A stretch of DNA of 64,000 bases from Streptomyces mexicanus (GTDB lineage: Bacteria > Actinomycetota > Actinomycetes > Streptomycetales > Streptomycetaceae). Position numbers and translations under genes: made by a program. The stretch lies in assembly GCF_902506575.1 (NCBI RefSeq), contig NZ_LR732544.1:1448330-1512329 (forward strand), written 5' to 3'. The notes under the pieces are model-generated. The model was not told the DNA's origin, ran no database searches, and was given only the letters and a program-made list of their open reading frames with translations. Shown here one piece after another: positions 51,080 through 61,131 of this stretch (position 1 is the stretch's first letter; each line of letters begins with the position of its first letter).

Positions 51080-53500
51080 GTGGCCAAGAACGCACTGCCC
51101 CTGACGGGGGTCAGGGTCCTCGACCTGACGAACGGAAAGGGCGAACTGGGCACGCGCCTGTTCGCCGACCTGGGCGCGGACGTGATACGCGTCGAAACCC
51201 TCGGTACCGATCGCAGCCGGTCGCGCGGACCCGTCATCGACGGTGTCAGCCTGTACCACCAGGTCTTCAACGCGAACAAGCGGTCCGTCGCCCTGGATCT
51301 GGGCTGGGCGCAGGACCGGGCCGAGTTCTTCGACCGCCTCGTGCCGAACGCGGACATCTGCTTCACCTCGCTGGCTCCCGCGGAGCAGACCGCGCTCGGC
51401 GTCGAACCGGCGACCCTGCTGGCGCACAACCCGACCCTGGTCGCCGTCTCCCTCACCGACTACGGCCTCACCGGTCCGTACCGTGACTGGGCGGGCACCG
51501 AGTGGACACACCTGGCGCTGGGCGGCGTCCTCTCCCGGTCCGGCGACCCGGGCCGCGAACCTCTTCTGCCCCCGCTCGACCTCGCGCTCCAGACCGCGGC
51601 CGTCCAGGCCGCGTGGTCGGCATTGCTTGCCTACTGGAACCGTCTGGAGACCGGGGCCGGCGACGCGGTGGAGGTCTCCGTCTTCGAGAGCGTGGTGCAG
51701 GCCATCGACCCGGGCTGGGGCATGGGCGGGTCGGCGACCGGGGGTGTGCCGGCCAGCGAGGGCCCCCGCGGCAGGATCGACGACGGCCACAAATACCCCT
51801 TCTTCCCGTGCGCCGACGGTGCCGTGCGCCTGACCCTGCTGAGCCCGCGACAGTGGCGGGGCATGTTCGCCTGGATGGGCAGCCCCGAGCAGTTCGCCGA
51901 CGAGCGCTGGAACGACCTGGTGGTGCGGTTCCGGGAGAGCCACGTCCTCTACCCGGCGATCGGCGAGATGCTGAAGCCGAAGACACGCGCGCAGATCGTG
52001 AAAGAGGCCCGACGGTACGGCGTGGCAGCCGCTGCCGTGCTGACCCCGCAGGAGGTGATCCACAACGAGCACTTCGCCGCCCGGTCCGTCTTCACCCGGC
52101 CGCCCCTGGCCGGTGGCCGCGCCGTCGCCGTGGTCGACGGAGTGGTGGAGATCGACGGTGTACGGGCCGGGTACCGCACGGCAGCTCCGGCGATCGGCAG
52201 GGACACCGAAAAGGTGCTGGCCGACCCGGGTGGAAGCCGGCCGGACCCCCTACCCGTCACGCCGGGTGCACGTGCACCGTTCGAGGGACTGCGCGTGCTG
52301 GACCTCGGGGTCATCGTCGCGGGCGGTGAGGCCGGCCGGCTCTTCGCGGACCTCGGCGCCGAGGTCCTGAAGGTGGAGAACCTCATGTCGCCCGACGGCT
52401 CTCGCCAGTCACTGGACGGCAGCGCGATGACACCGATCTTCGCCTGGGGCAACCGCAACAAGCTCGGTTTCGGGCTCAACCTCAAGGACATCCGCGGACA
52501 CGACCTCTTTCTGAGGCTCGCGGCCTGCTCCGACGTGGTCCTCAGCAACTTCAAGCCCGGCACCCTTCACAAGCTCGGTATCTCGTACGAGCAGTTGAAG
52601 GAGGTCAACCCCGGCATCGTCGTCGTGGAGTCGTCCGCGTACGGCCACACCGGGCCCTGGTCCGGCAACCCGGGCTACGGTCCCATGGTGCGCAGCGCGG
52701 TCGGCGTCACCGGGCTGTGGCGCTACCCGGAGGACGAGCACCGCTTCCAGGACGACACCACCATCTACCCGGACCACGTCGCGGCCAGGATGGCGGTTTT
52801 CGCTGCCGTGGCGAAGCTCGTCGAACGGCGCAGAACGGGGACCGGCGGCACGGTGCACCTTGCTCAGACGGAGGTTGTGCTCGGTCAGCACGCGCATGTC
52901 TTCGCCGCCGAGTCCCTGGTTCCCGGAACGACGGTCGCCGTCGGCAACGCCGGACCTGGTGACGCGCCCCGGGGCGTCTACCCGGCCGCGGGCCACGACG
53001 AGTGGCTGGTCGTCGACGTCCAGGGAGACGACCAGTGGCGGCGCCTCGCCGAGGTGACCGGCCTCGACGCCTCCCGCTGCCCCGATGCGGCGGCGCGGGT
53101 GGCCCACAGAGCGGAGATCGACGCACATGTAGCCGCCTGGTCCGCCGTGCTGGCGCCCGAGGAGAGCATGGAACGGCTTCAGGAGGCCGGCGTTCCAGCG
53201 GCGAAGATGATGCGCATCACCGACTTCCCCGAAAACCCGCACCTGGTAGCCCGGCGGACCTTCCGCCCGGCGCAGCACCCGCTGATCGACCGGCCGATGC
53301 CGAGCGAGAACCTGCCGGGCCTGTTCAGCCGCGTGCCCGACCCCGAGCTGCGGCCCGCACCGCTCCTCGGACAGCACACCCGCGAGGTCGCCACCCGTGT
53401 CCTGGGGCTGGACGACACGACCGTGGACGAGCTGTTCGCGGCGGGGGTGCTGCAGCAGGACCCGCGGGTCGCCGAACTGTTCGTGTCCACGGGGGAGTAG
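51080..53500 (+). CDS. Tandem CaiB/BaiF family III CoA-transferase
   Basis: An 806-residue protein with two full family III units: first about 1-385 (LTGVRVLDLTNGKGELGTRL, FADLGADVIRVE), second about 400-800 (FEGLRVLDLGVIVAGGEAGR, FADLGAEVLKVEN). The second has the usual catalytic-Asp context (YPDHVAARMAV); the first has PPLDLALQTA at that place and other departures, so it may be structural. It moves CoA between acids without ATP. GTG at 51080 after GGAG. Divergent from the fused acyl-CoA dehydrogenase. Confidence 0.88.
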   Translation: MAKNALPLTGVRVLDLTNGKGELGTRLFADLGADVIRVETLGTDRSRSRGPVIDGVSLYHQVFNANKRSVALDLGWAQDRAEFFDRLVPNADICFTSLAPAEQTALGVEPATLLAHNPTLVAVSLTDYGLTGPYRDWAGTEWTHLALGGVLSRSGDPGREPLLPPLDLALQTAAVQAAWSALLAYWNRLETGAGDAVEVSVFESVVQAIDPGWGMGGSATGGVPASEGPRGRIDDGHKYPFFPCADGAVRLTLLSPRQWRGMFAWMGSPEQFADERWNDLVVRFRESHVLYPAIGEMLKPKTRAQIVKEARRYGVAAAAVLTPQEVIHNEHFAARSVFTRPPLAGGRAVAVVDGVVEIDGVRAGYRTAAPAIGRDTEKVLADPGGSRPDPLPVTPGARAPFEGLRVLDLGVIVAGGEAGRLFADLGAEVLKVENLMSPDGSRQSLDGSAMTPIFAWGNRNKLGFGLNLKDIRGHDLFLRLAACSDVVLSNFKPGTLHKLGISYEQLKEVNPGIVVVESSAYGHTGPWSGNPGYGPMVRSAVGVTGLWRYPEDEHRFQDDTTIYPDHVAARMAVFAAVAKLVERRRTGTGGTVHLAQTEVVLGQHAHVFAAESLVPGTTVAVGNAGPGDAPRGVYPAAGHDEWLVVDVQGDDQWRRLAEVTGLDASRCPDAAARVAHRAEIDAHVAAWSAVLAPEESMERLQEAGVPAAKMMRITDFPENPHLVARRTFRPAQHPLIDRPMPSENLPGLFSRVPDPELRPAPLLGQHTREVATRVLGLDDTTVDELFAAGVLQQDPRVAELFVSTGE

Positions 53501-53559
53501 CTGGAACGCGGGTGGCGCCTCACCGTCCGTCCGAGCCGCGCAGCTGGTCGCCTCGATGC

Positions 53560-53950
53560 TGGAGAGGGCGGGAGTCACCCGCACCGAGCGCCTCCATGGG
53601 CGCCGGGAGGTGTGGAGATCTCCCGCGAGGTGCTGCTGCGCGGATTGGTGACGTTCGTACGCGACGTGCCGGGAGCTTCTCTGCCGTCCCTGAGACGACC
53701 TCCCGATGGCGAAGATCCGCCAGGGACACCCTGTCCCGTCGGGCGAGCGGATCGTCGGCCCTGACCGCGACGGCCAGCGGGTAGCGGAGCCACGGCACCA
53801 CACTCAGCCGGTGACGTCCGGGGTGTCCGGCGACCGCTTCGGACCAGAATCGTCCTGCCGGTCCACATGCCGACTTCAGAACGGTCCCTGGGCCGAGTCG
53901 GCGGGCGGTGAGGGAAAGGTGCCGTGCAGCGGTCCGAAGACCGGTGCACG
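53560..53950 (-). pseudogene. Possible decayed LysR-type regulator
   Basis: Minus-strand translation gives VVPWLRYPLAVAVRADDPLA then RRDRVSLADL, very like the LysR effector-domain stretch before strand 5. The flanks fit no intact protein, and the helix-turn-helix is not found. The 470-bp gap 53501-53970 contains nothing else recognisable. Moderate to low certainty. Confidence 0.4.
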
Positions 53951-53970
53951 GACCCCTGGGGGCGTACGGC

Positions 53971-55092
53971 TCAGTCCTCGACGGCGAGGGCGAGGCGCTC
54001 TGCGGCCTCGGCGAAGTCCTCGGCCATCTCGTACACCACGTCACGAGCGGGCCGCACCCGGTTCATCAGGCCCACGCCCTGCCCGACCCAGTAGGTGGCA
54101 AGCTCCTGCGCGCCGGAGTCGCCCTTCTCCGCGAGGGTGTCGACGTAGCGCAGGGCCGGCTCGCTGACCAGTGACTGCAGCGGCATCGGCAGCGCGCCCG
54201 GGCTGTCCGGGCTCTCCCAGGCGTCGGTCCAGGCCGACTTGAGCTGACGCGAGGGCTTGCCGGTGCGCCCCTTGGAGCGGACGGTGTCGCGCGAGGACGC
54301 GGCGAGCATCTTCTGCACGGTGTACGGCGCCGTCTCCGCCTCCTCGGTGGTGAGCCAGACGGAACCGGTCCAGGCGCCGGCCGCCCCCAGCGCGATCGCC
54401 GCGGCCATCTGGCGGCCGGTCACGATGCCGCCGGCGGCGAGCACCGGAACCTCCCGGATCGGGCGGATCGCCTCGATCACCTCGGGGATCAGCACCATCG
54501 TGCTGACCTCTCCGCAGTGGCCGCCGGCCTCGGTGCCCTGCGCGATCAGGATGTCCACACCCGCGTTGACCTGCTTGACAGCATGCTCCTTGGCGCCGAC
54601 CAGCGCGGCGATCGGCACCCCCTCGGCCTTGGCACGGTCGATCATGTACTGCGGGGGCACACCCAGGGCGTTGGCGATCAGCTTCACCGGGTGGCGGAAG
54701 GTGACGTCGAGCAGTTCCTCCCCGATGGTGTCGCTCATCCCGCCGCCCTGCCACACCGGCTCGGCCGGGAGCCGTACGCCGTGCCTGGCGAGCAGTCCGT
54801 CGACGAACGCGCGCCGGTCGGCCGGCACGCGCTCGGCCAGCTGCTCGACGGTGAGGTTCTGTCCCTTGCCCTCGAATTTCTCCGGCACGACGATGTCGGC
54901 GCCGTAGGGCCTGCCGTCGACGTGCTCGTCGATCCAGGCGAGTTCGTACTCCAGCTGCTCCGGCGTGTGGGACGAGGCGCCCAGCACGCCGAACCCGCCG
55001 GCGTTGGTGACGGCCGCCACCACGTCGCGGCAGTGGCTGAAAGCGAGCAGCGGCAGCTCGATGCCGAGCATCTCGCAGATCGGGGTCTTCAT
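53971..55092 (-). CDS. Nitronate monooxygenase-family flavoprotein
   Basis: A 373-residue NMO/2-nitropropane-dioxygenase-fold protein: AVTNAGGFGVLGAS near residue 28-41, ALVGAKEHAVKQVNAGVDIL, AQGTEAGGHCGEVSTMVLIP (FMN phosphate site), VLAAGGIVTGRQMAAAIALG and AWTGSVWLTTEE. In actinobacterial ring catabolism similar proteins reduce CoA-thioester intermediates (IpdC); true nitronate oxidation is the alternative. ATG at 55092 has AAGGA 8 nt upstream. Divergent from a TetR gene over a perfect inverted repeat. Confidence 0.85.
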   Translation of the reverse strand: MKTPICEMLGIELPLLAFSHCRDVVAAVTNAGGFGVLGASSHTPEQLEYELAWIDEHVDGRPYGADIVVPEKFEGKGQNLTVEQLAERVPADRRAFVDGLLARHGVRLPAEPVWQGGGMSDTIGEELLDVTFRHPVKLIANALGVPPQYMIDRAKAEGVPIAALVGAKEHAVKQVNAGVDILIAQGTEAGGHCGEVSTMVLIPEVIEAIRPIREVPVLAAGGIVTGRQMAAAIALGAAGAWTGSVWLTTEEAETAPYTVQKMLAASSRDTVRSKGRTGKPSRQLKSAWTDAWESPDSPGALPMPLQSLVSEPALRYVDTLAEKGDSGAQELATYWVGQGVGLMNRVRPARDVVYEMAEDFAEAAERLALAVED

Positions 55093-55168
55093 CAGAGGTG
55101 ATCCTTCCCGTGCGGGGACGGCGCGGGTGTCGTCGTGGACACTCCGTGTCGTTCGGACCATAAAACGA

Positions 55169-55208
55169 GACGGAAACCGTCCGCAATAGGTTGCGGACGG
55201 TTTCCGTC
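55169..55208. promoter_or_regulatory. Perfect 18-bp inverted repeat operator
   Basis: GACGGAAACCGTCCGCAA and TTGCGGACGGTTTCCGTC are exact complements around TAGG; each arm also contains an inner palindrome (GACGG-AAA-CCGTC). It lies midway between the NMO and TetR starts. A classic position for a TetR dimer-pair operator. Confidence 0.75.
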
Positions 55209-55232
55209 CAGAAGTTTGCGAGAATCGCCGTC

Positions 55233-55886
55233 ATGAGTACATCCCGCGAAACGGCCGCCGGACAGCGCAGGACCGCCGGTCGGCCACGAGATCCCGGCGT
55301 GGAGAGCCGCGTGCTGGCCGCGGCTCTGGACGTCTACGCGGACCATGGGTGGTCGGGCTTCACCTTCGATGCGATCGCCCGGCGGTCCGCGGCAGGCAAG
55401 GCGGCCCTCTACCGCCGCTGGCAAAACAAGGAGGAGCTGCTGCTCGCCGCACTGGAAGCCCACGCGATGGTGGTCGAACCGATCGACACCGGCACCGTCC
55501 ACGACGACCTGCTGGTCGTCGCTCGCGAGCTGTTCGCCGTGTATCTGCAGGGTTCGGTCGGACTCGCCTCACTGCGCTTGTTCGTGGAGGCTCGGGCGCA
55601 TCCCGACCTGCTGGCGAAGTCGTGGTCGCGGGTCAACGCGGCGCGTGTGAGAGCCGCGCGGACCATGATCCGCCGCGCCGTGGAGCGCGGTGAGCTCCCC
55701 CCGGACACCTCGGCGACCGTCCTGCTGGAAGCCCTCAGCGGCGGGGGGATGGCCCACGTGCTGGCGACGCCGGCCGGGCCGGACCGGGGTATGGACGAAG
55801 GCGACGAACGTTTCCTCGCCGCCCTCGTCGACCTCGTCCTGCGGGGGGCCCGCTGCCGCTGCCCGAGGTCCGGCTGCGGATCCTGA
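55233..55886 (+). CDS. TetR-family transcriptional regulator
   Basis: A 217-residue TetR: AGRPRDPGVESRVLAAALDV, HTH FDAIARRSAAGKAALYRRWQ (about 44-63), C-terminal TetR_C domain. Paralogue-like to the next gene (both have ALYRRW/SVYLRW K-EEL). ATG at 55233, 24 nt after the operator. Probably autoregulates and controls the divergent NMO gene. Confidence 0.9.
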   Translation: MSTSRETAAGQRRTAGRPRDPGVESRVLAAALDVYADHGWSGFTFDAIARRSAAGKAALYRRWQNKEELLLAALEAHAMVVEPIDTGTVHDDLLVVARELFAVYLQGSVGLASLRLFVEARAHPDLLAKSWSRVNAARVRAARTMIRRAVERGELPPDTSATVLLEALSGGGMAHVLATPAGPDRGMDEGDERFLAALVDLVLRGARCRCPRSGCGS

Positions 55887-55919
55887 CCCCGGCCCGGCGT
55901 GAGCGGCGGGCCGGGGTGG

Positions 55920-56528
55920 CTACGGCCCGCTCAGCACCGAGGTGAGGACGAAGTCCACGAAGTGCTCCGCGTAGTCGGCCATCGCCTCGGCGGTGAGCGG
56001 GCCCAGTGCCGGCGGAACCGTCAGCGCGTGGTTCATCGCCCCGCCGCACACCGCGTCGAGGAGAAAGGTGACCGAGGTGTTCTCGGGGAGCTCCCCGCGC
56101 CGAATGCCGCGGCGCACGATGGCGCGTGCCGCGAGGATCTGTGCCTGGGCCATGTCCTCGTACCGTTCGGCCAGTCCCGGGATCCCTCGCGCCTCGATCC
56201 CGAGGCGCAGTGCGGCCTGGCCCCGTTCCCCGGTGTACAGCGTCAGAAGCTGCTGGACCAGCTCGACCAGGTCGCCGCGGACGGTTCCGGTGTCGACGTC
56301 GCTGATGCGGCCCATGCGCAGCTTCAGTGCCTCGACGAGAAGCTCCTCCTTGTTGCGCCAGCGCAGGTAGACGGAGGCCTTGCCGACGCCCGCCAGCCGG
56401 GCCACGGCCTCGATACTGAAGGACGCCCACCCCTTCCGTCCGAAGAGCTCGACGGCGGCGTCGGCGATCCGGTGATCGACCTGGTCGTCGCGCGGACGTC
56501 CCGGGCTGGGTCTGGGGGTGGCAGTCAT
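55920..56528 (-). CDS. TetR-family transcriptional regulator
   Basis: A 202-residue TetR: SPGRPRDDQVDHRIADAAVE, HTH IEAVARLAGVGKASVYLRWR. It is convergent with the previous TetR gene (33 bp between stops) and divergent from the ADP-forming acyl-CoA synthetase. ATG at 56528 has GGAAG 8 nt upstream; ATG 56543 is an alternative. The same element appears in its own promoter (56590) and in the FadE/CoA-transferase region (50805), so it may regulate both. Confidence 0.88.
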   Translation of the reverse strand: MTATPRPSPGRPRDDQVDHRIADAAVELFGRKGWASFSIEAVARLAGVGKASVYLRWRNKEELLVEALKLRMGRISDVDTGTVRGDLVELVQQLLTLYTGERGQAALRLGIEARGIPGLAERYEDMAQAQILAARAIVRRGIRRGELPENTSVTFLLDAVCGGAMNHALTVPPALGPLTAEAMADYAEHFVDFVLTSVLSGP

Positions 56529-56589
56529 GCGCTCATCTTCCATCCTGACGCTATTGCTGAACGAGGCTCGTCCGATTACAGTCTAATTG

Positions 56590-56605
56590 CGGACGGGCCC
56601 CGTTC
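56590..56605. promoter_or_regulatory. Operator candidate shared with 50805
   Basis: CGGACGGGCCCCGTTC in the 259-bp divergent region between the TetR and acyl-CoA synthetase genes. 14 of 16 bases match the reverse complement of 50805-50820; the ACGGGnCCCGT core is near-palindromic. Confidence 0.6.
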
Positions 56606-56787
56606 AATTAATGCTTCCGGCGGTACTGCCGTAGTGAGGGCGCGAGTGTCGATCAGCGGTCATCGAGTCCCGGACGACGCCGATGGCCTGTGGTTGCCGT
56701 CGTCAGCACCTGCCGTCGCACCCGCTCCGCCGAGAACCGCACCATCGCCTCTCCGTCCCGCACAGGTATGCCGTACAGGAGCCGAGT

Positions 56788-58923
56788 ATGACGTCTTCCG
56801 TGGCCGTGACCGCCGAAAGCCTGCGTACCCTCTTCCGTCCCCGGAGCGTCGCCCTGGTCGGGGCGAGTGACAAGTCCTCCTTCTCGGCGACCGCCTTCCA
56901 CAACCTGGTGGAGTTCGGATTCGGCGACCGTACCCACCTGGTCAACCGACGCGGCGTCGACGTGCACGGCCGGTCCACCGTCACTTCGTGCACCGAGATC
57001 GGTGAGGAGGTGGACGTGGCCTTCCTGATGGTTCCGCAGGCCGGCACGCTGGATGCGATGTCGGACGCGGCTGCCGCCGGCATCCGCAACGCCGTCATCC
57101 TGTCATCCGGCTACGGTGAGGCCGGCGCCGAGGGCCGTGCGGCGCAGGCGGAACTGGTCGCCCACGCCCAGAAGCTGGGCATGGTGCTGCTGGGCCCCAA
57201 CCACCTCGGTTTCGCCAACTTCGTCGATCAGGTGCCGGTCACCTCCATCTCCGGCTTGCCGCACCGGTCCGGGCCGGTCGCCCTGTTGTCGCAGAGCGGC
57301 GCCAGCTCCAGCGCCATGCTCGAGTTCGCCACCATGAGCGGCAACGACCTCAGCTACATGGTCACCCTCGGCAACGAGGCGGTGATCACCGCCGGGCACG
57401 TGCTGGACTTCCTCGTCGACGACGAGGCCACCCGCGCGGTCGCCATCTTCATGGAGTCCGTCCGCGACCCGGAGGTCTTCCGCCGCGCCGCCCTGCGCGC
57501 GGCCGAGGCGGGCAAGGCGGTCGTGGTCCTCAAGGCCGGCGCCAGCGAGCTGGCCTCACGTACGGCGGCCGCGCACACCGGAGCCCTGGTCGGAGACGAC
57601 CGCGTGATCGACGCCGTGTTCCGGCAGTGTGGAGTGATCCGGGTCGACTCCATCGAGGACATGCTCATCACCGCCGGCCTCGCCGCGCACACCGGCCCGC
57701 TCGCCGCCCCCGGCGTGGGTGTGGTGTCGATCTCCGGTGGCGCCTGCGACATCGTCGCCGACCGGGCCGAGGAGAGCGGCATGCCACTGCCCCAGCTCGA
57801 CGAGACGACGGAGGAGGCGCTCACTGCGGTGATGCCGTCCTATGGCACCGTGCAGAACCCGCTGGACATCACCGGCGCGGCCATCGTCGACCCGACGCTG
57901 TTCACCAAGTCGATCAAGGCCATGGCCGAGGATCCGGGGGTGGGCATCGTCGCCGTCATCAACGGCCTTCCGGCTTACGGTGACGGCCCCTGGCCGGGCC
58001 AGCCCTTCATAGACGCCACGGGCGCGGGCGCCGCGCAGGCCGCCAAGCCCACCGTCCTGGTCAGCCAGATCCTCCAGCCGTACACCGACTACGCGCGCTC
58101 CATCGTGGAGCACGCGGGCCTGTCGTACGTCCTGCCCGGTCTCAAGCAGGCCGTGACCGCGCTGGCCGGACTGGGCCGCTGGTCCAGGGTGCACCACGAA
58201 CTGGCCGCCGGCGCCGGGGCGGACGGTGCCGCCTGTACCCCGCTGGTACCGCCCGCCGCCGAGCGCCGGGGCGCCTGGTCCGAGTACTCCGCCCGCCGGC
58301 TCCTGAGCGACGCGGGCGTACCCGTCGTGCCTGGTGTCCTGGCCGCTTCCGCCGACGAGGCCGTCGCGGCGGCGGCGGAGTTCGGCGAACCGGTCGCCTT
58401 GAAGATCGTCTCCCCGGACATCCTCCACAAGAGCGACATCGGCGGGGTACGCCTCGGTGTCACCGGCGCGGACGCGGTACGCGCGGCGTACGAATCCGTT
58501 CGCGACAGCGCGAGCCGGGCCCCCGGAGCCAAGGTGGAGGGCGTACTCGTCTCACCCATGCGGTCGGGCGGTACCGAACTGCTGGTGGGCGTGGTCCGCG
58601 ACCCGCAGTGGGGGCCGATGCTCGCGGTCGGACTCGGCGGCGTCTTCGTGGAGGTACTCAAGGACTCCGCGCTCGCGCCACTGCCTGTCACCCCGGACCG
58701 GGCACGCGAGATGCTCCTCGGCCTGCGCGGTGTGCCCCTCCTGCAGGGAGCCCGAGGAACCACTCCCGCGGACATCGACGCACTCGCCCGCATCATCGTG
58801 GCGATCGGCGACCTCGCCGCCGCACTCGGCGACGAACTGGAGTCGCTCGAAGTGAACCCCTTGCGTGTGGACGGTGACCGGATCGAGGCACTGGACGCGT
58901 TGGTGACCTGGACCTCTGCCTGA
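56788..58923 (+). CDS. ADP-forming acyl-CoA synthetase (NDP-forming, ATP-grasp type)
   Basis: A 711-residue single-chain enzyme. CoA-binding domain about 10-140 (RPRSVALVGASDKSSFSATA), succinyl-CoA-ligase-like domains about 155-460 with the likely phospho-His263 in AAHTGALVGDD, and ATP-grasp domain about 490-711 (EFGEPVALKIVSPDILHKSD, GGVRLGVTG). Converts an acid + CoA + ATP to acyl-CoA + ADP, or the reverse to gain ATP. ATG at 56788 after GGAG. Followed at 75 bp by the truncated etfB. Confidence 0.9.
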   Translation: MTSSVAVTAESLRTLFRPRSVALVGASDKSSFSATAFHNLVEFGFGDRTHLVNRRGVDVHGRSTVTSCTEIGEEVDVAFLMVPQAGTLDAMSDAAAAGIRNAVILSSGYGEAGAEGRAAQAELVAHAQKLGMVLLGPNHLGFANFVDQVPVTSISGLPHRSGPVALLSQSGASSSAMLEFATMSGNDLSYMVTLGNEAVITAGHVLDFLVDDEATRAVAIFMESVRDPEVFRRAALRAAEAGKAVVVLKAGASELASRTAAAHTGALVGDDRVIDAVFRQCGVIRVDSIEDMLITAGLAAHTGPLAAPGVGVVSISGGACDIVADRAEESGMPLPQLDETTEEALTAVMPSYGTVQNPLDITGAAIVDPTLFTKSIKAMAEDPGVGIVAVINGLPAYGDGPWPGQPFIDATGAGAAQAAKPTVLVSQILQPYTDYARSIVEHAGLSYVLPGLKQAVTALAGLGRWSRVHHELAAGAGADGAACTPLVPPAAERRGAWSEYSARRLLSDAGVPVVPGVLAASADEAVAAAAEFGEPVALKIVSPDILHKSDIGGVRLGVTGADAVRAAYESVRDSASRAPGAKVEGVLVSPMRSGGTELLVGVVRDPQWGPMLAVGLGGVFVEVLKDSALAPLPVTPDRAREMLLGLRGVPLLQGARGTTPADIDALARIIVAIGDLAAALGDELESLEVNPLRVDGDRIEALDALVTWTSA

Positions 58924-58997
58924 CCCATGCTCCCTGACCGAACCCCGCGGCCACGTCGCGCACGCGAGCGGCCCGGGACACGAAGAAGGAATGAAAG

Positions 58998-59174
58998 ATG
59001 AGTTTCGACATCGTCGTCTGTGTGAAGTACGTGCCCGATGCCACGGGCGACCGGCACTTCGCCGATGACCTGACCGTCGACCGGGACGACGTGGACGGTC
59101 TGCTCTCCGAGCTGGACGAGTACGCGGTCGAGCAGGCGCTGCAGATCGCGGAGAACTCCGACGACGACGTCGGG
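58998..59174 (+). pseudogene. etfB: Truncated electron-transfer flavoprotein beta subunit
   Basis: ATG at 58998 (GAAGGAATG upstream) begins a clear EtfB: FDIVVCVKYVPDATGDRHFA then LLSELDEYAVEQALQIAENS. Identity to the family ends after about 59 codons (DDDVG); the normal protein has about 260. The next bases run out of frame into the 3' end of a gene on the other strand, and no etfA follows. It would have taken electrons from the acyl-CoA dehydrogenase. This breakpoint marks the right end of the catabolic block. Confidence 0.85.
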
Positions 59175-59185
59175 GCCGGAGGCCG

Positions 59186-59641
59186 TCAGCTGTGGGCGGC
59201 CAGGACGCCGGAGGCGAAGGAGGTGTCGCAGACGGGGCGGGCGTAGGACTGGGCGCGGGAGGGGCCGTAGATGCGGACCGCGGCGCGACCGAGGGTGCGG
59301 GCGATCGACGCGCAGTGCCGGGCCAGCGCCGGGCGGCCGTTGACCGCCTCCTGCAGATGGGTGAGCGCCACGCCCGGGTCCTTCTCCTGCAGTTCCGTCA
59401 GGAGCTGGTCGCGCAGCACGTCCTGCGGTGCGCGGGCGCGTGAGTGGGCCGGGCCCCCGGCCAAGGACGCGTCGGAGGCGGTGAGCACCGAGTTCGAGGG
59501 GTTCCCCGACCAGTTGACTCGGGTGACCGCGAGGGTCCCGGAGAGCACCAGGACGACGGGCAGGACGAGGGCGAGGGAGCGGCCGATCCGGCGGGCGGGG
59601 CCCCGGCCGCGTCGCGTGGTGTGGGTGGTGGAGTGCTTCAC
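59186..59641 (-). CDS. Small secreted or membrane-anchored protein, unknown function
   Basis: A 151-residue protein: Arg-rich N-terminus (TTRRGRGPARRIGRS) then one hydrophobic segment (LALVLPVVLVLSGTLAV, about residues 23-39) acting as signal anchor or signal peptide, and a soluble alpha-helical domain with two Cys (HCASIART, VCDTSFASG) that could form a disulfide. No family recognised. GTG start at 59641. Its 3' end abuts the broken etfB, and it follows msiK on the same strand after a terminator. Confidence 0.65.
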   Translation of the reverse strand: MKHSTTHTTRRGRGPARRIGRSLALVLPVVLVLSGTLAVTRVNWSGNPSNSVLTASDASLAGGPAHSRARAPQDVLRDQLLTELQEKDPGVALTHLQEAVNGRPALARHCASIARTLGRAAVRIYGPSRAQSYARPVCDTSFASGVLAAHS

Positions 59642-59785
59642 GCGAGGCAGCGTAGCCGCTAGTAATGATTTGGCGACATTTAGTCACCCCTTCGAGGGAG
59701 GGGAAACGGTGTGCACCGGGGCGTCATGTTGACGCACGCTGCTCGAAACGTCCCGGTGTGCCGGGGTGTCTTCGGGGCCATGGGG

Positions 59786-59815
59786 AAGGGCCCCGTGGCA
59801 GCTCACGGGGCCCTT
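59786..59815 (-). terminator. Terminator downstream of msiK
   Basis: AAGGGCCCCGTG / CACGGGGCCCTT, a 12-bp perfect stem with a 6-nt loop, 76 nt after the msiK stop and upstream of the small secreted protein gene. Confidence 0.85.
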
Positions 59816-59890
59816 GTCGCCAACCTGGGGGAAATCCCGGGGATATGCCGGGGTTTCAGCCGTAAGGCGTCAGCAGTACGGGGGACGGCG

Positions 59891-61027
<1,137 letters not shown>

Positions 61028-61115
61028 GGTGAATGGGCCCCCTTCTACCGGCAGGAACGTGCCGGACGATCCGTTGTAGGAAGGTGGATGCCACGACGGA
61101 TGTGCCGTTGTGGTT

Positions 61116-61131
61116 GTGGTGTAGTCCACAC
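61116..61131. promoter_or_regulatory. Possible DasR-like (dre) site upstream of msiK
   Basis: GTGGTGTAGTCCACAC is a near-palindrome 90 nt upstream of the msiK start; its TGGTGTAGTCCA core is 10/12 to the DasR half-sites TGGTCTAGACCA. Regulation of msiK by DasR or another GntR protein is an inference. Confidence 0.35.
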
